Position numbers and translations under genes: made by a program
Source: Pseudomonas fluvialis
GTDB lineage: Bacteria > Pseudomonadota > Gammaproteobacteria > Pseudomonadales > Pseudomonadaceae
Direction: 5' to 3'
Length of the DNA stretch: 64,000 nucleotides
Assembly: GCF_014207935.1 (NCBI RefSeq)
Contig: NZ_JACHLL010000001.1
Span: forward strand, 558,001 to 622,000
Notes under the pieces: model-generated
Told to the model about the DNA's origin: nothing
Database searches by the model: none
The model's input: only the letters and a program-made list of their open reading frames with translations
Shown here: in pieces, positions 1 to 9,040 of the stretch
Position numbering within the stretch: position 1 is the first letter of the stretch
Layout: each line of letters begins with the position of its first letter

Positions 1-58
1 GCGCGACCCGGCGCTGCAGTGGCTGGTCGGCCTGATGCTGGCCATCGGCCAGAGCTGA
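1..58 (+). CDS. C-terminal end of an unidentified upstream gene
   Basis: An open frame enters from the left edge (codons from base 2) and stops at TGA 56-58, giving a 18-residue hydrophobic tail that ends in AIGQS. This is too little to identify a family. It lies 36 bases before the cupredoxin-like gene on the same strand, so it may be the preceding gene of the same operon. Confidence 0.5.
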   Translation, partial: RDPALQWLVGLMLAIGQS

Positions 59-94
59 ACCATACTCAGCAGGTCAATTCCTGCGAGGTGTGTG

Positions 95-742
95 ATGGGC
101 AGAATGCTTGGTCTGCTGCTGGCAGGCCTGCTCGCTGGCGATCTGCTGGCCAGCGAGCTGCAGGTCACCCTGCTCGACCCGAACGGCGAACCGCTGGCCG
201 ACGCCGTGCTGTGGATAGAGCCAGGCCCGGTTGCCAGCGCGCCGCCCGCCCCCGTGCTGCTGGATCAGCAGAAGCGCACCTTCGTGCCCTACATCCTGCC
301 GGTGCAGCGCGGCACCACGGTGCGCTTTCCCAACTCCGACCCGATCAACCACCACGTCTACTCCTTCTCGCCGAGCAAGCGCTTCGAGCTGCGCCTGCAC
401 CACCAGGGCGATGCCGCGCAGGAGGTGCTGTTCGACAAGCCCGGCCTGGTGACCCTGGGCTGCAATATCCACGACTGGATGCTCGGCTTCGTGCTGGTGG
501 TCGACAGCCCCTGGTTCGCCCAGACCGACGCCCAGGGCCGTGCCCGCCTCAGCTACACCCAGGCCAGCGGCCAGCAACTGCACCTCTGGCATCCGCGCAT
601 TGCCGACCCCGCGCCCAGCCTCAGCCGCGCCCTGCCCGCCGAGGGCAGCCTGAACTGGCAGCTGAGCCAGCCGCTCAGGCGCGACCCGCGGCCCAAGCCG
701 CCACGCCACATGCCCTCCGGCAAGGGCAGTTACAGGAACTGA
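95..742 (+). CDS. secreted cupredoxin-like protein (methylamine utilization protein type)
   Basis: A 215-residue exported protein with an N-terminal signal peptide (hydrophobic stretch, then a cut near LLAS). A beta-rich region carries the ligand pattern of a type 1 copper site: His86 and His87 in NHHVYSF, then Cys123, His126 and Met129 in GCNIHDWM. Genes of this type are usually annotated as methylamine utilization or plastocyanin-like proteins, but no methylamine dehydrogenase genes are nearby. The ATG at 95 sits six bases after GAGG (85-88); a GTG at 92 is an alternative start. The GGDEF-EAL gene begins five bases after its stop, so the two are very likely cotranscribed. Copper binding and a periplasmic role are inferred from the motif. 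The physiological role is unknown. Confidence 0.75.
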   Translation: MGRMLGLLLAGLLAGDLLASELQVTLLDPNGEPLADAVLWIEPGPVASAPPAPVLLDQQKRTFVPYILPVQRGTTVRFPNSDPINHHVYSFSPSKRFELRLHHQGDAAQEVLFDKPGLVTLGCNIHDWMLGFVLVVDSPWFAQTDAQGRARLSYTQASGQQLHLWHPRIADPAPSLSRALPAEGSLNWQLSQPLRRDPRPKPPRHMPSGKGSYRN

Positions 743-747
743 CCGGC

Positions 748-3099
748 ATGAACCTGCGCAATCGCATCCTGCTGCTGTGCATCGGCCTGCTGCTGGTCAT
801 CCTGCTGCTGGTGCTTGGCCTGGTGCAGCGTTCGACCTACCAGCACACCCGCACGCAGATCAGCGAACAGCTGCGCTTTGCCCATGGCGTACTGGTCAAT
901 GAGCTGCACGGGCGCCAGCAGGCGCAGAGCGCCATGGCCGAGCTGATTGCCAAGGACTTCACCCTGCTCGGCGAAATCGCCGACCTGATCGCCAGCCCCG
1001 AGCAGCAGGCACAGTCGCTGTCCGCTGCCCTGGAGTCGTTCAGCGCACGCAGCCAGGCCAGCTTCGCCCTGGTCAGTGCGCCGGACGGCCGCATCCTGGC
1101 CGGCACCGACGGACTGTTGCAGGCGGGCCAGCGTCTGCCCTGGCATGAACTGCTGGTCCAGGACGAGCCCGTCAGTCAGGAGCGCCTGGTACTGCTCGGC
1201 GGCCAGGTGCTGCACGTCAACCTGACCCCCATCTTTGCCCCACGCCCCAATCTGCTGGGCTGGCTGGTGATGGCCTTCACCCTCGACGACGAGGCCGCCC
1301 GCCACCTGGGCGAGTTGTCCGGCGCCCAGGTAGCGCTGCTCGCAGGCCCACCCGGAGCCTATCTGGTGCCGGCCAGCAACCTGCCGGCCAGCGCTCGCGC
1401 CGAGCTGGCCGGGTTGCAGCTGGGCGAGGCCAGCGAGCAGTTACTGGAACTGCAGGGCGAACAGCAGGTGATCTACCGCGCCCCCGTGGCCGGCACCGGC
1501 GGCGAGTTGCAACTACTACTGCTGCGCTCGCTGTCCGGTGCGCTGGCCAGCTATCAGCCACTGCGCTGGCAACTGGTGGCGATCACCGCGCTGGCCCTGC
1601 TGCTGGCGGTGATCGGCGCCTGGCTGCTGGCCAGCACGGTGAGCCGGCCACTGCGGCAGATGGTCGACAGCGTGCGGCGCATTGCCGCCGGCGATTACCA
1701 GGCCCGGGTGAGTGCCGGCGGCGGCGCGGAAATCAGTCTGCTGGCCAGCGAGTTCAATCACATGCAGCAGGACATCGCCGAACGCGAGGCGACCATCAGC
1801 TTCCTCGCCTACCGAGATCCGCTGACCGGCCTGGACAACCGCAACCGCTTCGTCGACCGCCTGCAGGACGCCCTGGCCGCCGCCACGCCCGGCACCGGCG
1901 TGGCGGTGCTGCTGATGGACCTGGACAACTTCAAGGACCTCAACGACACCCTCGGCCACGAGGCCGGCGACCAGCTGCTGCGCCTGCTCGGCGAACGCCT
2001 GCAGCAACACCTGCGCGAGCACGACAGACTGGCACGCCTGGGCGGCGACGAATTTGCCCTGCTGGTGGCGCCGGCCACCCCACAGCAGGCGCTGGCCGCC
2101 GCCCATCATTACCACCAGTTGCTGGCTCAGCCATTCGCCGTGCGCGGCATCAGCATGCTGCTCAACGCCACCCTCGGCATCGCCCTCTCGCCCGACCACG
2201 GCGAAAGTGCCGGTGCGCTGCTGCAGCACGCCGAGGTGGCCATGTACTGGGGCAAGGCGCAGCATCTCAGCCAGGCGATGTACCGCGCCGAGCTGGACAG
2301 CCACAGCCTGCTGCGTCTGGCACTGATGAGCGAACTGAAGGGTGCCATCGAAGGCGGCCAGCTGGCGCTGTACTTCCAGCCCAAGCTGCTGATCCGCCAG
2401 CGACGTCTGCTTGGTGTGGAATGTCTGGTGCGCTGGATCCACCCGCAGCATGGCTTCGTCGCGCCCGACGACTTCATCCCGCTGGCCGAGCAGACCGGCA
2501 ATGTGTGCGCCCTGACCCGCTGGGTACTACGCACAGCCCTGGCGCAGAACCGCGCCTGGCATGATCAGGGCCTGCCCCTGAAAACCGCGGTGAACATCTC
2601 CGCTCTGGACCTGGCCGATCCGGGGTTTGCTGACTTCATCACCGACGCGCTGGCCGAATACCAGGTCGTGCCGGAAACCCTGGTCGTGGAAATCACCGAA
2701 AGCGCGGTGATGGCCGATCCCGGTCTGGCCATGCAGCAGCTCGACAGCCTGCGCCGCCTCGGCGTGCGCCTGTCGATCGACGACTACGGCACCGGCTACT
2801 CCTCCATGGCCCAGCTCAAGCGCCTGCCGGTGCACGAGCTGAAGATCGACAAATCCTTCATCCAGGACCTGCCGGGCAACCCCGACGACGAGATCATCGT
2901 TCGCTCAACCATCGAACTGGGCCACAACATGGGCCTGCAGGTGGTCGCCGAAGGGGTGGAAAGCCTGGAGATTCTCGAACAGCTTGACCGCCTGGGCTGC
3001 GATATCGCCCAGGGTTACCTGTTGAGCAAACCATTGCCGGCAGCAGCCTTCGCCGCCTGGCTGGAGGGTTGTCCGTGGCAGCTGCCACGGGTGGAATGA
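748..3099 (+). CDS. membrane GGDEF-EAL cyclic-di-GMP protein
   Basis: A 783-residue inner-membrane protein predicted to make and/or break cyclic-di-GMP. Order: TM helix near residues 5-27, a periplasmic sensor region of about 240 residues, a second TM helix near 275-295, a HAMP segment, GGDEF domain (intact GGDEF at 432-436, preceded five residues upstream by an RxxD inhibitory-site motif, REHD), then an EAL domain. The signature EAL is Glu558-Cys-Leu here. Other catalytic motifs look intact (the Asn of VNIS, DDYGTGYSS, KIDKSF, AEGVES). The ATG at 748 follows AGGAAC; the frame is open back to base 19 but that extension overlaps the preceding gene and is not coding. Cotranscription with a secreted copper-site protein suggests, as inference, a periplasmic redox or metal input. 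Confidence 0.88.
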   Translation: MNLRNRILLLCIGLLLVILLLVLGLVQRSTYQHTRTQISEQLRFAHGVLVNELHGRQQAQSAMAELIAKDFTLLGEIADLIASPEQQAQSLSAALESFSARSQASFALVSAPDGRILAGTDGLLQAGQRLPWHELLVQDEPVSQERLVLLGGQVLHVNLTPIFAPRPNLLGWLVMAFTLDDEAARHLGELSGAQVALLAGPPGAYLVPASNLPASARAELAGLQLGEASEQLLELQGEQQVIYRAPVAGTGGELQLLLLRSLSGALASYQPLRWQLVAITALALLLAVIGAWLLASTVSRPLRQMVDSVRRIAAGDYQARVSAGGGAEISLLASEFNHMQQDIAEREATISFLAYRDPLTGLDNRNRFVDRLQDALAAATPGTGVAVLLMDLDNFKDLNDTLGHEAGDQLLRLLGERLQQHLREHDRLARLGGDEFALLVAPATPQQALAAAHHYHQLLAQPFAVRGISMLLNATLGIALSPDHGESAGALLQHAEVAMYWGKAQHLSQAMYRAELDSHSLLRLALMSELKGAIEGGQLALYFQPKLLIRQRRLLGVECLVRWIHPQHGFVAPDDFIPLAEQTGNVCALTRWVLRTALAQNRAWHDQGLPLKTAVNISALDLADPGFADFITDALAEYQVVPETLVVEITESAVMADPGLAMQQLDSLRRLGVRLSIDDYGTGYSSMAQLKRLPVHELKIDKSFIQDLPGNPDDEIIVRSTIELGHNMGLQVVAEGVESLEILEQLDRLGCDIAQGYLLSKPLPAAAFAAWLEGCPWQLPRVE

Positions 3100-3105
3100 A
3101 TCGAC

Positions 3106-3270
3106 TCAGAGCATGCTGTCGCTGATCAGCATGCCGTGACGTACCTGACAGGTCTTGCGCCCATGGCGCAGCTGCAGCGGCTGCCGGCCGATGATCTGCC
3201 AGCCGCTGGCCAGCAGTTGTGCGATGTGCGCCCGCATGGCGTGGTATTGCCGTTGTTCCTGGCTTTGCAT
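3106..3270 (-). CDS. small hypothetical protein (54 aa)
   Basis: A 54-residue basic protein starting MQSQEQRQYHAMRAHIAQLL and ending in HGMLISDSML. The start at 3270 is preceded by AAAGGA at good distance, while an upstream in-frame extension has no such site. The residues (many Gln, Arg and His, a central hydrophobic patch SGWQIIGRQ) look like a real soluble peptide rather than an antisense artefact. It is convergent with the GGDEF-EAL gene, six bases away. No domain recognised; I have an impression of similar short proteins in Pseudomonas but cannot confirm it. Confidence 0.5.
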   Translation of the reverse strand: MQSQEQRQYHAMRAHIAQLLASGWQIIGRQPLQLRHGRKTCQVRHGMLISDSML

Positions 3271-3467
3271 GGTCGAGTCCTTTCGTCGCAGAGCGGCGGT
3301 TGCCGGGCCCCGGTATCCCTTGGGGCGAGCCGATCCTGACCAAGTCGTCCAATCGTGATCGGCGTCACGCATCCTAGATGGGTTAATCCCTGCCCTGGAA
3401 TAGCCAAAGGCTTACAAAGGCCGTCGCTTTGGCTGAGTCTTCATCCTCTTCTTAGACCAAGGAATAC

Positions 3468-3497
3468 CTGACCAATATGCTCGGACTAGGCTATAAG
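3468..3497 (+). promoter_or_regulatory. candidate sigma-70 promoter for the PAS-GGDEF-EAL gene
   Basis: CTGACC (3468-3473) and CTATAA (3491-3496) are 17 bases apart; TATAAG one base later also fits. About 60 bases lie between this and the ATG at 3560. The match is moderate (four of six in the -35). The interval 3271-3559 is otherwise without a visible gene and is less GC-rich than its flanks. Confidence 0.3.
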
Positions 3498-3559
3498 CTG
3501 TAAACCACCCATTCGACTGCAGCACCTCCCCGCGGCACCACTCGGCACAGGACGCCGGC

Positions 3560-6500
3560 ATGACACGCAACCCGCGCAGCCGTTTCATCTTCATGGCCAC
3601 CCTGGGCTACGCACTGCTGGCTCTGGCCTGGATATTTTTCTCCGACCAACTGCTCAGCGGCCTGGTGGATGAGCACGCCATCATCTGGCTGTCCACGGCC
3701 AAGGGCGTGTTCTTCGTGGTGACCACCAGCGCGCTGCTGTTCGCCTGCCTGCAGGCCGTCCCCCAGCGTCCGGCAACTGTCCCAGGAGAACTGGGCATTC
3801 TCGGCGAGGCCGCCAGCAGCAGTCGGGCCAGTCGCGGGTTGTTCTACCTGTTTGCCATGGTCATTCCCTTGGCTGTGTTGGCCTTGCGCCTGCAGCTACC
3901 CATCGATCCCAGCCAGCGTCCGCTGCTGGTGATGTTCATGTTCCCCATCATCCTCAGTGCCGTGCTCGGCGGGCTCGGCCCCGGCCTGCTGGCCACCGCG
4001 ATGACAACCCTACTGGTCAGCTATGCGCTGATGCCGCCGCTATACAGTTTGCAAATCGACGCCGGACACGACCAACTGCAGTTGCTGTTTCTGCTGTGCA
4101 ATGGCGTGCTCATCAGCCTGCTCAGCGAAATGTCGCACCAGGCCATGCGCCGTCTGGAACTCAACCGCCGCCTGCTCGACTCGGTGGTTTCCGGCAGCTC
4201 AGATGCCATCTACGTCAAGGACCAGGCTGGTCGTTACCTGCTGATCAACCGGGCGGCGGCCGAGGTTGTCGGCCAACCGCCGGAGCAGATCATCGGCCAC
4301 GACGATTACGCCATCTTCCCCCGCGAGTCGGCTGAGCTGATTCGTGACAAGGACCGCGGTGTGATGGCCAGCGATCACCCACTGACTCACGAGGAACAGA
4401 TCACCACCCTGGATGGCAAGGAACTGACGTTCCTGGTGACCAAGGGGCCGGTGTACAACCGTCACGGTCAGGTCAATGGTCTGTTCGGCATCTCCCGCGA
4501 CATCACGGAGCGCAAGCGCGCCGAAGCGTCCCTGCGCACCGCACAGAAACTGGCGGGGCTGGGCAGTTGGGAGTGGAACCTGCAGGACGACAGTCACTAC
4601 TGGTCCGAAGAGGTCTACCGCCTCTATGGCCGTGACCCTGCCCTCCCGCCGGCGACCTACCCGGAAGTGCAGCACTATTTCACCGAAACCAGCTGGAGCA
4701 ACCTGAGCCAGGCCGTGGAGGCCTGCATGAGCCTGGGCACGCCCTATGCCTGCGATGCCGAAATCATTCGGCCTGATGGCAGCCATCGCTGGATCTGCGC
4801 CCGTGGCCAGGCGCGCTACGACCGCAGCGGCAAGATGGTGCAGCTGCACGGCACCGTGCAGGACATCACCAGCCAGAAGCTTTTCGAACTGACCCAGCGC
4901 GAAGCCGGTGCGGTGTTTGACAGCAGCTACGAGGGCATCATGGTGGTCAGCCCGCAGAAGACCATCCTCAAGGTCAACCCAGCCTTCACGCGCATCACCG
5001 GTTACAGCGCCGAGGAGGTGCTGGGCAAGTCGCCGCGCCTGCTTTCTTCCGGCCGGCACGGCGGAACCTTCTACCAGGCCATGTGGCGGGATGTCCGGCA
5101 GAATGGCATCTGGCACGGCGAAATCTGGAATCGACGCAAGAATGGCGAGATCTACGCCGAGCAGCTGTCCATCGTGGTGGTACACGACCAGAACGGCGCG
5201 GTGCAGTACTACATCGGCATGTTCTCCGACATCAGCCAGCTCAAGGCACATGAGGCCGAACTCAACCGCATCGCCCACTTCGACCCGCTCACCGGACTGC
5301 CCAACCGCCGCCTGCTGGCTGACCGCCTGGAGCAGTCGATCATCCGCGCCCAGCGCAGCCAGAAATCCCTGGCGGTGTGCTTCCTCGACCTCGACGGCTT
5401 CAAGGCGATCAACGACCAGTACGGACACTCGGCTGGCGACCAGTTACTGGTCGGGATCAGTGACAACCTCAAGCGGGTGCTGCGTGGCGACGATACCCTG
5501 GCACGCCTGGGCGGCGACGAGTTCGTTCTGCTGCTGTCGAACATCCAGTCACCCGAAGAATGCGCGCTGATTCTGGAGCGCGTGCTGCAGGCCGTCGGCA
5601 GACCCACTGCGGTCGAGGAGGTAATGGTCAGCATCAGCGCCAGTATTGGCGTCAGCCTCTACCCCAGCGACCATGCCGATGCCGATACCCTGCTGCGTCA
5701 CGCCGACCAGGCCATGTACCTGGCCAAGGAAGCCGGACGCAACCGTTACCACCTGTTCGACCCGGAAAACGACCGCAAGGCCCAGGACCACCGGCGCGCC
5801 CTCGAACAGTTGCGCACAGCCCTTGAACGGCAGCAGTTCACTCTTTATTACCAGCCCAAAGTCGATCTTCGCGATGGCCGGGTAATCGGCGCCGAAGCCC
5901 TGGTGCGCTGGCTGCACCCCGAGTGCGGGCTGGTGCCACCACTCGAGTTCCTCGGCCATCTCTACGGCAGTGACCTGGAACAGCCCTTCGGGGAATGGGT
6001 CATCGAGACGGCGCTGACCCAGCTGGCACTCTGGCACCAGTGCGGCCTGCCGCTGACCATCAGCGTCAACATCAGCGCCAACCATCTGTTGCGGGAAAAC
6101 TTCACCAGCCACCTTGCCGCCGCACTCGCCCGGCATGCGCCGAGCCTGGCCAGGCACTTCGAGCTGGAGGTGCTGGAAACCGCCGCGATTGCCGACATGG
6201 AGCAGGCCGTGACGATTCTCCAGCACTGCCGAACCCTCGGCGTACACTTTTCGCTCGACGACTTTGGGACCGGCTACTCCTCGCTGACGTACCTGCGCAA
6301 ACTGCCGGTGGATACCCTGAAGATCGACCAGAGCTTTGTTCGCGACATGCTCAAGGACCCGGAAGACCTCGGCATCGTCGAGAGCGTGATTCGCCTGGCC
6401 GATGCCTTCAACCGCCAGGTCATCGCCGAGGGCGTGGAAACCCTCGAACATGGCGCCACCCTGCTGAACATGGGCTGCAGCCAGGTTCAGGGATACGGCA

Positions 6501-6586
6501 TCGCCAAGCCGATGCCAGCCGAACAGCTACTCGACTGGGCCGAACAGTGGCGCAGCGAGGGCCTCTGGCGCACCCTCAGCCGCTAG
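3560..6586 (+). CDS. DUF4118-like membrane, triple-PAS, GGDEF-EAL protein
   Basis: A 1008-residue inner-membrane cyclic-di-GMP enzyme. The first ~200 residues hold about six TM helices: two near 10-65, then a four-helix block resembling the DUF4118 sensor module of KdpD. Three PAS units follow (about 205-320, 325-440 and 445-560; the second has the WxW pattern of PAS_3). The GGDEF domain has GGDEF at 651-655 and an RxxD I-site (RGDD) five residues before it. The EAL domain has Glu779-Ala-Leu plus the DDFGTGYSS, KIDQSF and AEGVET motifs. All catalytic motifs look intact, so both synthesis and hydrolysis are possible; net direction cannot be read. The ATG at 3560 follows AGGA. It is convergent with the monooxygenase gene, six bases away. 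Confidence 0.88.
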   Translation: MTRNPRSRFIFMATLGYALLALAWIFFSDQLLSGLVDEHAIIWLSTAKGVFFVVTTSALLFACLQAVPQRPATVPGELGILGEAASSSRASRGLFYLFAMVIPLAVLALRLQLPIDPSQRPLLVMFMFPIILSAVLGGLGPGLLATAMTTLLVSYALMPPLYSLQIDAGHDQLQLLFLLCNGVLISLLSEMSHQAMRRLELNRRLLDSVVSGSSDAIYVKDQAGRYLLINRAAAEVVGQPPEQIIGHDDYAIFPRESAELIRDKDRGVMASDHPLTHEEQITTLDGKELTFLVTKGPVYNRHGQVNGLFGISRDITERKRAEASLRTAQKLAGLGSWEWNLQDDSHYWSEEVYRLYGRDPALPPATYPEVQHYFTETSWSNLSQAVEACMSLGTPYACDAEIIRPDGSHRWICARGQARYDRSGKMVQLHGTVQDITSQKLFELTQREAGAVFDSSYEGIMVVSPQKTILKVNPAFTRITGYSAEEVLGKSPRLLSSGRHGGTFYQAMWRDVRQNGIWHGEIWNRRKNGEIYAEQLSIVVVHDQNGAVQYYIGMFSDISQLKAHEAELNRIAHFDPLTGLPNRRLLADRLEQSIIRAQRSQKSLAVCFLDLDGFKAINDQYGHSAGDQLLVGISDNLKRVLRGDDTLARLGGDEFVLLLSNIQSPEECALILERVLQAVGRPTAVEEVMVSISASIGVSLYPSDHADADTLLRHADQAMYLAKEAGRNRYHLFDPENDRKAQDHRRALEQLRTALERQQFTLYYQPKVDLRDGRVIGAEALVRWLHPECGLVPPLEFLGHLYGSDLEQPFGEWVIETALTQLALWHQCGLPLTISVNISANHLLRENFTSHLAAALARHAPSLARHFELEVLETAAIADMEQAVTILQHCRTLGVHFSLDDFGTGYSSLTYLRKLPVDTLKIDQSFVRDMLKDPEDLGIVESVIRLADAFNRQVIAEGVETLEHGATLLNMGCSQVQGYGIAKPMPAEQLLDWAEQWRSEGLWRTLSR

Positions 6587-6592
6587 GCCGAA

Positions 6593-8086
6593 TCAGGAAG
6601 CCAGCGCCTGCGCCTCGGCAGCCTCACCCGCCTTGGGCGCGCTGAACTGCAGGTAGTCATCCTCCAGCTTGCCGTAGCGCAGCAGAACCAGGTCACGCAG
6701 GTAATTCTGGTACAGCTTCCAGGGCGCCCGGTCGCCCTGTTTGGGCAGCATGGCCTCGGCACGCTGGATATAGCCTGAGGCCAGATCGAGGAACGGCGCC
6801 GGTTTGACCTGATCCTGACTCGCCCGCGGGGTGCACTGGCGCATGCCGGTCTGGTCCATGTGCCGGATCAGACGACAGAAGTACTCGCTGGAGAGATCGG
6901 CCTTGAGCGTCCAGCTGGCATTGGTGTAGCCCAGCACCACGGCCAGGTTGGGCAGGTCGCGCAGCATGATGCCGCGGTAGCCCATGCTCTGCGCGGCAGC
7001 GAAGGGCTGGCCATCGACCTGCACCTGCATGCCACCGAACAGCTGCAATTCCAGACCCGTCGCAGTGATGATGATGTCGGCCGGCAGTTCCTGCCCGGAC
7101 TTCAGGCGAATACCGCCAGCGGTGAAGCAGTCGATGTGCTCGGTGACCACCGAGGCCTTGCCCGCCTTGAGCACCTTGAACAGGTCGCCATCCGGCACGG
7201 CGCAGACCCGCTGGTCCCAGGGTTTGTAGCTGGGGCTGAAGTGGCGCATGTCGAAATCCGGCCCCAGGGTGCGGCGAATCTGCCCGAGCAGGACCTTGCG
7301 GATGAAGCCGGGGAAGCGCTTGGACAGGTTGTAGAAAAGCATCTGGATGGCAACGTTGCGCGTGCGCGCCAGGCGGTAGACCCAGGTCTCCGGCAGGAAG
7401 CGCCGGAGGAAATTGGAGATCACGTCCTGCTGCGGCAGGGTCGCCACGTAGGTCGGAGAACGCTGCAGCATGGTCACGTGCGCGGCCTGATCGGTCATCG
7501 CCGGCACCAGGGTCACGGCGGTGGCGCCGCTGCCGATCACCACCACGCGCTTGTCGCGGTAGTCGAGGTCCTGTGGCCACAGCTGGGGATGGATGATCTG
7601 CCCGCGGAAGTCGTCACGCCCCTTGAACTCGGGGGTGTAGCCGGCTTCGTAGCGGTAGTAGCCGGTGCACATCATCAGGTACTGGCAGGTCAGGGTCAGC
7701 GGTTCGGCCTGCTCGCCACGCTCGACCTGCAGGGTCCAGGTGGCCGTGGCCGAATCCCAGCTGGCCTGGCGCACACGATGCTGGTAGCGGATCCTCGCGG
7801 CGATGCCGTTCTCCTCGGCCGTCTCCTCGATGTAGCGACGGATCGACGGGCCGTCGGCAATCGCCTGCGGGTCGGTCCACGGCTTGAAGTTGTAGCCGAG
7901 GGTGTACATGTCCGAATCGGAGCGAATGCCCGGGTAGCGAAACAGGTCCCAGGTGCCGCCGAGGCTGGCGCGCCCCTCAAGGATGGCGTAGCGCTTGTTC
8001 GGGCATTGCTGCATCAGGTGGTAGGCAGCGCCGATGCCGGACAGGCCGGCGCCGATGATCAGTACATCCAGATGTTCTACAGGCAT
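6593..8086 (-). CDS. flavin-containing monooxygenase (Baeyer-Villiger type)
   Basis: A 497-residue FAD/NADPH monooxygenase. The N-terminus has the FAD Rossmann motif GAGLSG, the middle has the second nucleotide site GSGATA, and between them is the Baeyer-Villiger fingerprint [12 protein letters not shown] (FxGxxxHxxxWP). Such enzymes insert oxygen next to a ketone or oxidise N/S atoms; EthA-like proteins share this layout. The substrate cannot be deduced. Two ATGs compete: the one at 8092 directly abuts GAGGA (no spacing), while the one at 8086 is six bases downstream of it and is preferred. It is divergent from yceH across 200 bases and looks monocistronic. Confidence 0.85.
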   Translation of the reverse strand: MPVEHLDVLIIGAGLSGIGAAYHLMQQCPNKRYAILEGRASLGGTWDLFRYPGIRSDSDMYTLGYNFKPWTDPQAIADGPSIRRYIEETAEENGIAARIRYQHRVRQASWDSATATWTLQVERGEQAEPLTLTCQYLMMCTGYYRYEAGYTPEFKGRDDFRGQIIHPQLWPQDLDYRDKRVVVIGSGATAVTLVPAMTDQAAHVTMLQRSPTYVATLPQQDVISNFLRRFLPETWVYRLARTRNVAIQMLFYNLSKRFPGFIRKVLLGQIRRTLGPDFDMRHFSPSYKPWDQRVCAVPDGDLFKVLKAGKASVVTEHIDCFTAGGIRLKSGQELPADIIITATGLELQLFGGMQVQVDGQPFAAAQSMGYRGIMLRDLPNLAVVLGYTNASWTLKADLSSEYFCRLIRHMDQTGMRQCTPRASQDQVKPAPFLDLASGYIQRAEAMLPKQGDRAPWKLYQNYLRDLVLLRYGKLEDDYLQFSAPKAGEAAEAQALAS

Positions 8087-8180
8087 GGCCATTCCTCATG
8101 CGCAACGCGCTTCTTGTTCTGCCCGGCAGGGTGTCGACTGCCACCGGCCGTGTCATCCGGCCTTTAGTCTTGCATCCACA

Positions 8181-8194
8181 GTCCGGCACCGGAC
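8181..8194. promoter_or_regulatory. inverted repeat in the divergent monooxygenase/yceH spacer
   Basis: GTCCGG-CA-CCGGAC is a perfect six-base inverted repeat lying between two divergent genes. A second short repeat, GCGCG-CAAA-CGCGC, is at about 8247-8260. Either could be an operator; no regulator gene is adjacent, so this is only a visible symmetry. Confidence 0.25.
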
Positions 8195-8295
8195 CGCCAC
8201 CAACAAGTACACTAGTGCCAAGTTACCCGCAATGGCCGAACCGATCCGCGCGCAAACGCGCTAACCTAGCTCCCCCAACCGTGCCGGAGTGCCCC

Positions 8296-8943
8296 ATGAG
8301 CGAACCTGCTGTCAGCCCCTTCGCCGAACAACCGCTCAGCCCCTGCGAGCTGCGCCTGCTAGGCAGCCTTGTAGAGAAACAGGCGACCACTCCGGAAACC
8401 TACCCGCTGACCCTCAATGCCCTGCAGCTGGCCTGCAACCAGAAGACCAGCCGCGAGCCGGTGATGAATCTGGAACTGGGCGAGCTGGGCGCCGCCCTGC
8501 GCCAGCTGGAAGGCCGCGGCCTGGTGCGCCTGGTCATGGGCAGCCGTGCCGATCGCTGGGAACAGCGACTGGACAAGGCCCTCGAGCTGGTCCATCCGCA
8601 GGTGGTACTGCTCGCCCTGCTGATGCTGCGCGGCCCGCAGACCCTCGGCGAACTGCTGACCCGCAGCAACCGCCTGCATGACTTCGATGATCTGGCCGAG
8701 GTGCAGCACCAGCTCGAGCGCCTGGCCGCACGCGGCCTGGCCTGCCAGTTGCCGCGCCAGAGCGGCCAGCGCGAGGACCGCTACATGCACCTGCTCGGCG
8801 GCCCGCTCGATCTGGCCAGCCTGGCGCTGGCCGCGCCCACAGCGACAGGCGCCGGCAACACGCGTATCGACGGCCTGGAAGCCCGCATCGTCGAGTTGGA
8901 GGAGCGCCTGGCCCGCCTGGAAGCGGCACTCGGCGGCGATTGA
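8296..8943 (+). CDS. yceH: YceH family protein (UPF0502/DUF480)
   Basis: A 215-residue protein with the characteristic YceH opening ([21 protein letters not shown], shortened here in description) and the conserved segment around NQKTSREPV. The family forms two winged-helix domains; the function is not established. The C-terminus from about residue 190 is a short coiled coil. The ATG at 8296 is seven bases after GGAG; the frame remains open upstream to 8098 but that part is non-conserved leader. No operon partner: the next gene starts about 100 bases downstream. Confidence 0.88.
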   Translation: MSEPAVSPFAEQPLSPCELRLLGSLVEKQATTPETYPLTLNALQLACNQKTSREPVMNLELGELGAALRQLEGRGLVRLVMGSRADRWEQRLDKALELVHPQVVLLALLMLRGPQTLGELLTRSNRLHDFDDLAEVQHQLERLAARGLACQLPRQSGQREDRYMHLLGGPLDLASLALAAPTATGAGNTRIDGLEARIVELEERLARLEAALGGD

Positions 8944-9002
8944 ACGACCGACGGCAGGAAGGATCCAGGGTCTGCTACTGTGAAGTGAGCTTCTTAATTG
9001 CG

Positions 9003-9021
9003 CCCGCCCGGCAAGGGCGGG
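9003..9021 (+). other. hairpin in the leader of the DHH phosphoesterase gene
   Basis: CCCGCCC-GGCAA-GGGCGGG is a perfect seven-base-pair stem ending nine bases before the GGAG ribosome site at 9030-9033. It has no T-run, so it is not a simple terminator; it might affect leader stability or translation. Confidence 0.3.
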
Positions 9022-9040
9022 ACCGATCCGGAGATGCCTC

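Noticed and set aside
19..747. In-frame extension of the GGDEF-EAL gene back to base 19
   Set aside because: It overlaps the cupredoxin-like gene, is Arg/Ala/Pro-rich shadow sequence, and the ATG at 748 has its own ribosome site and a proper TM start.
4199..5428. 409-codon minus-strand frame opposite the PAS-GGDEF-EAL gene
   Set aside because: Antisense shadow typical of high-GC DNA; the plus strand has intact domains.
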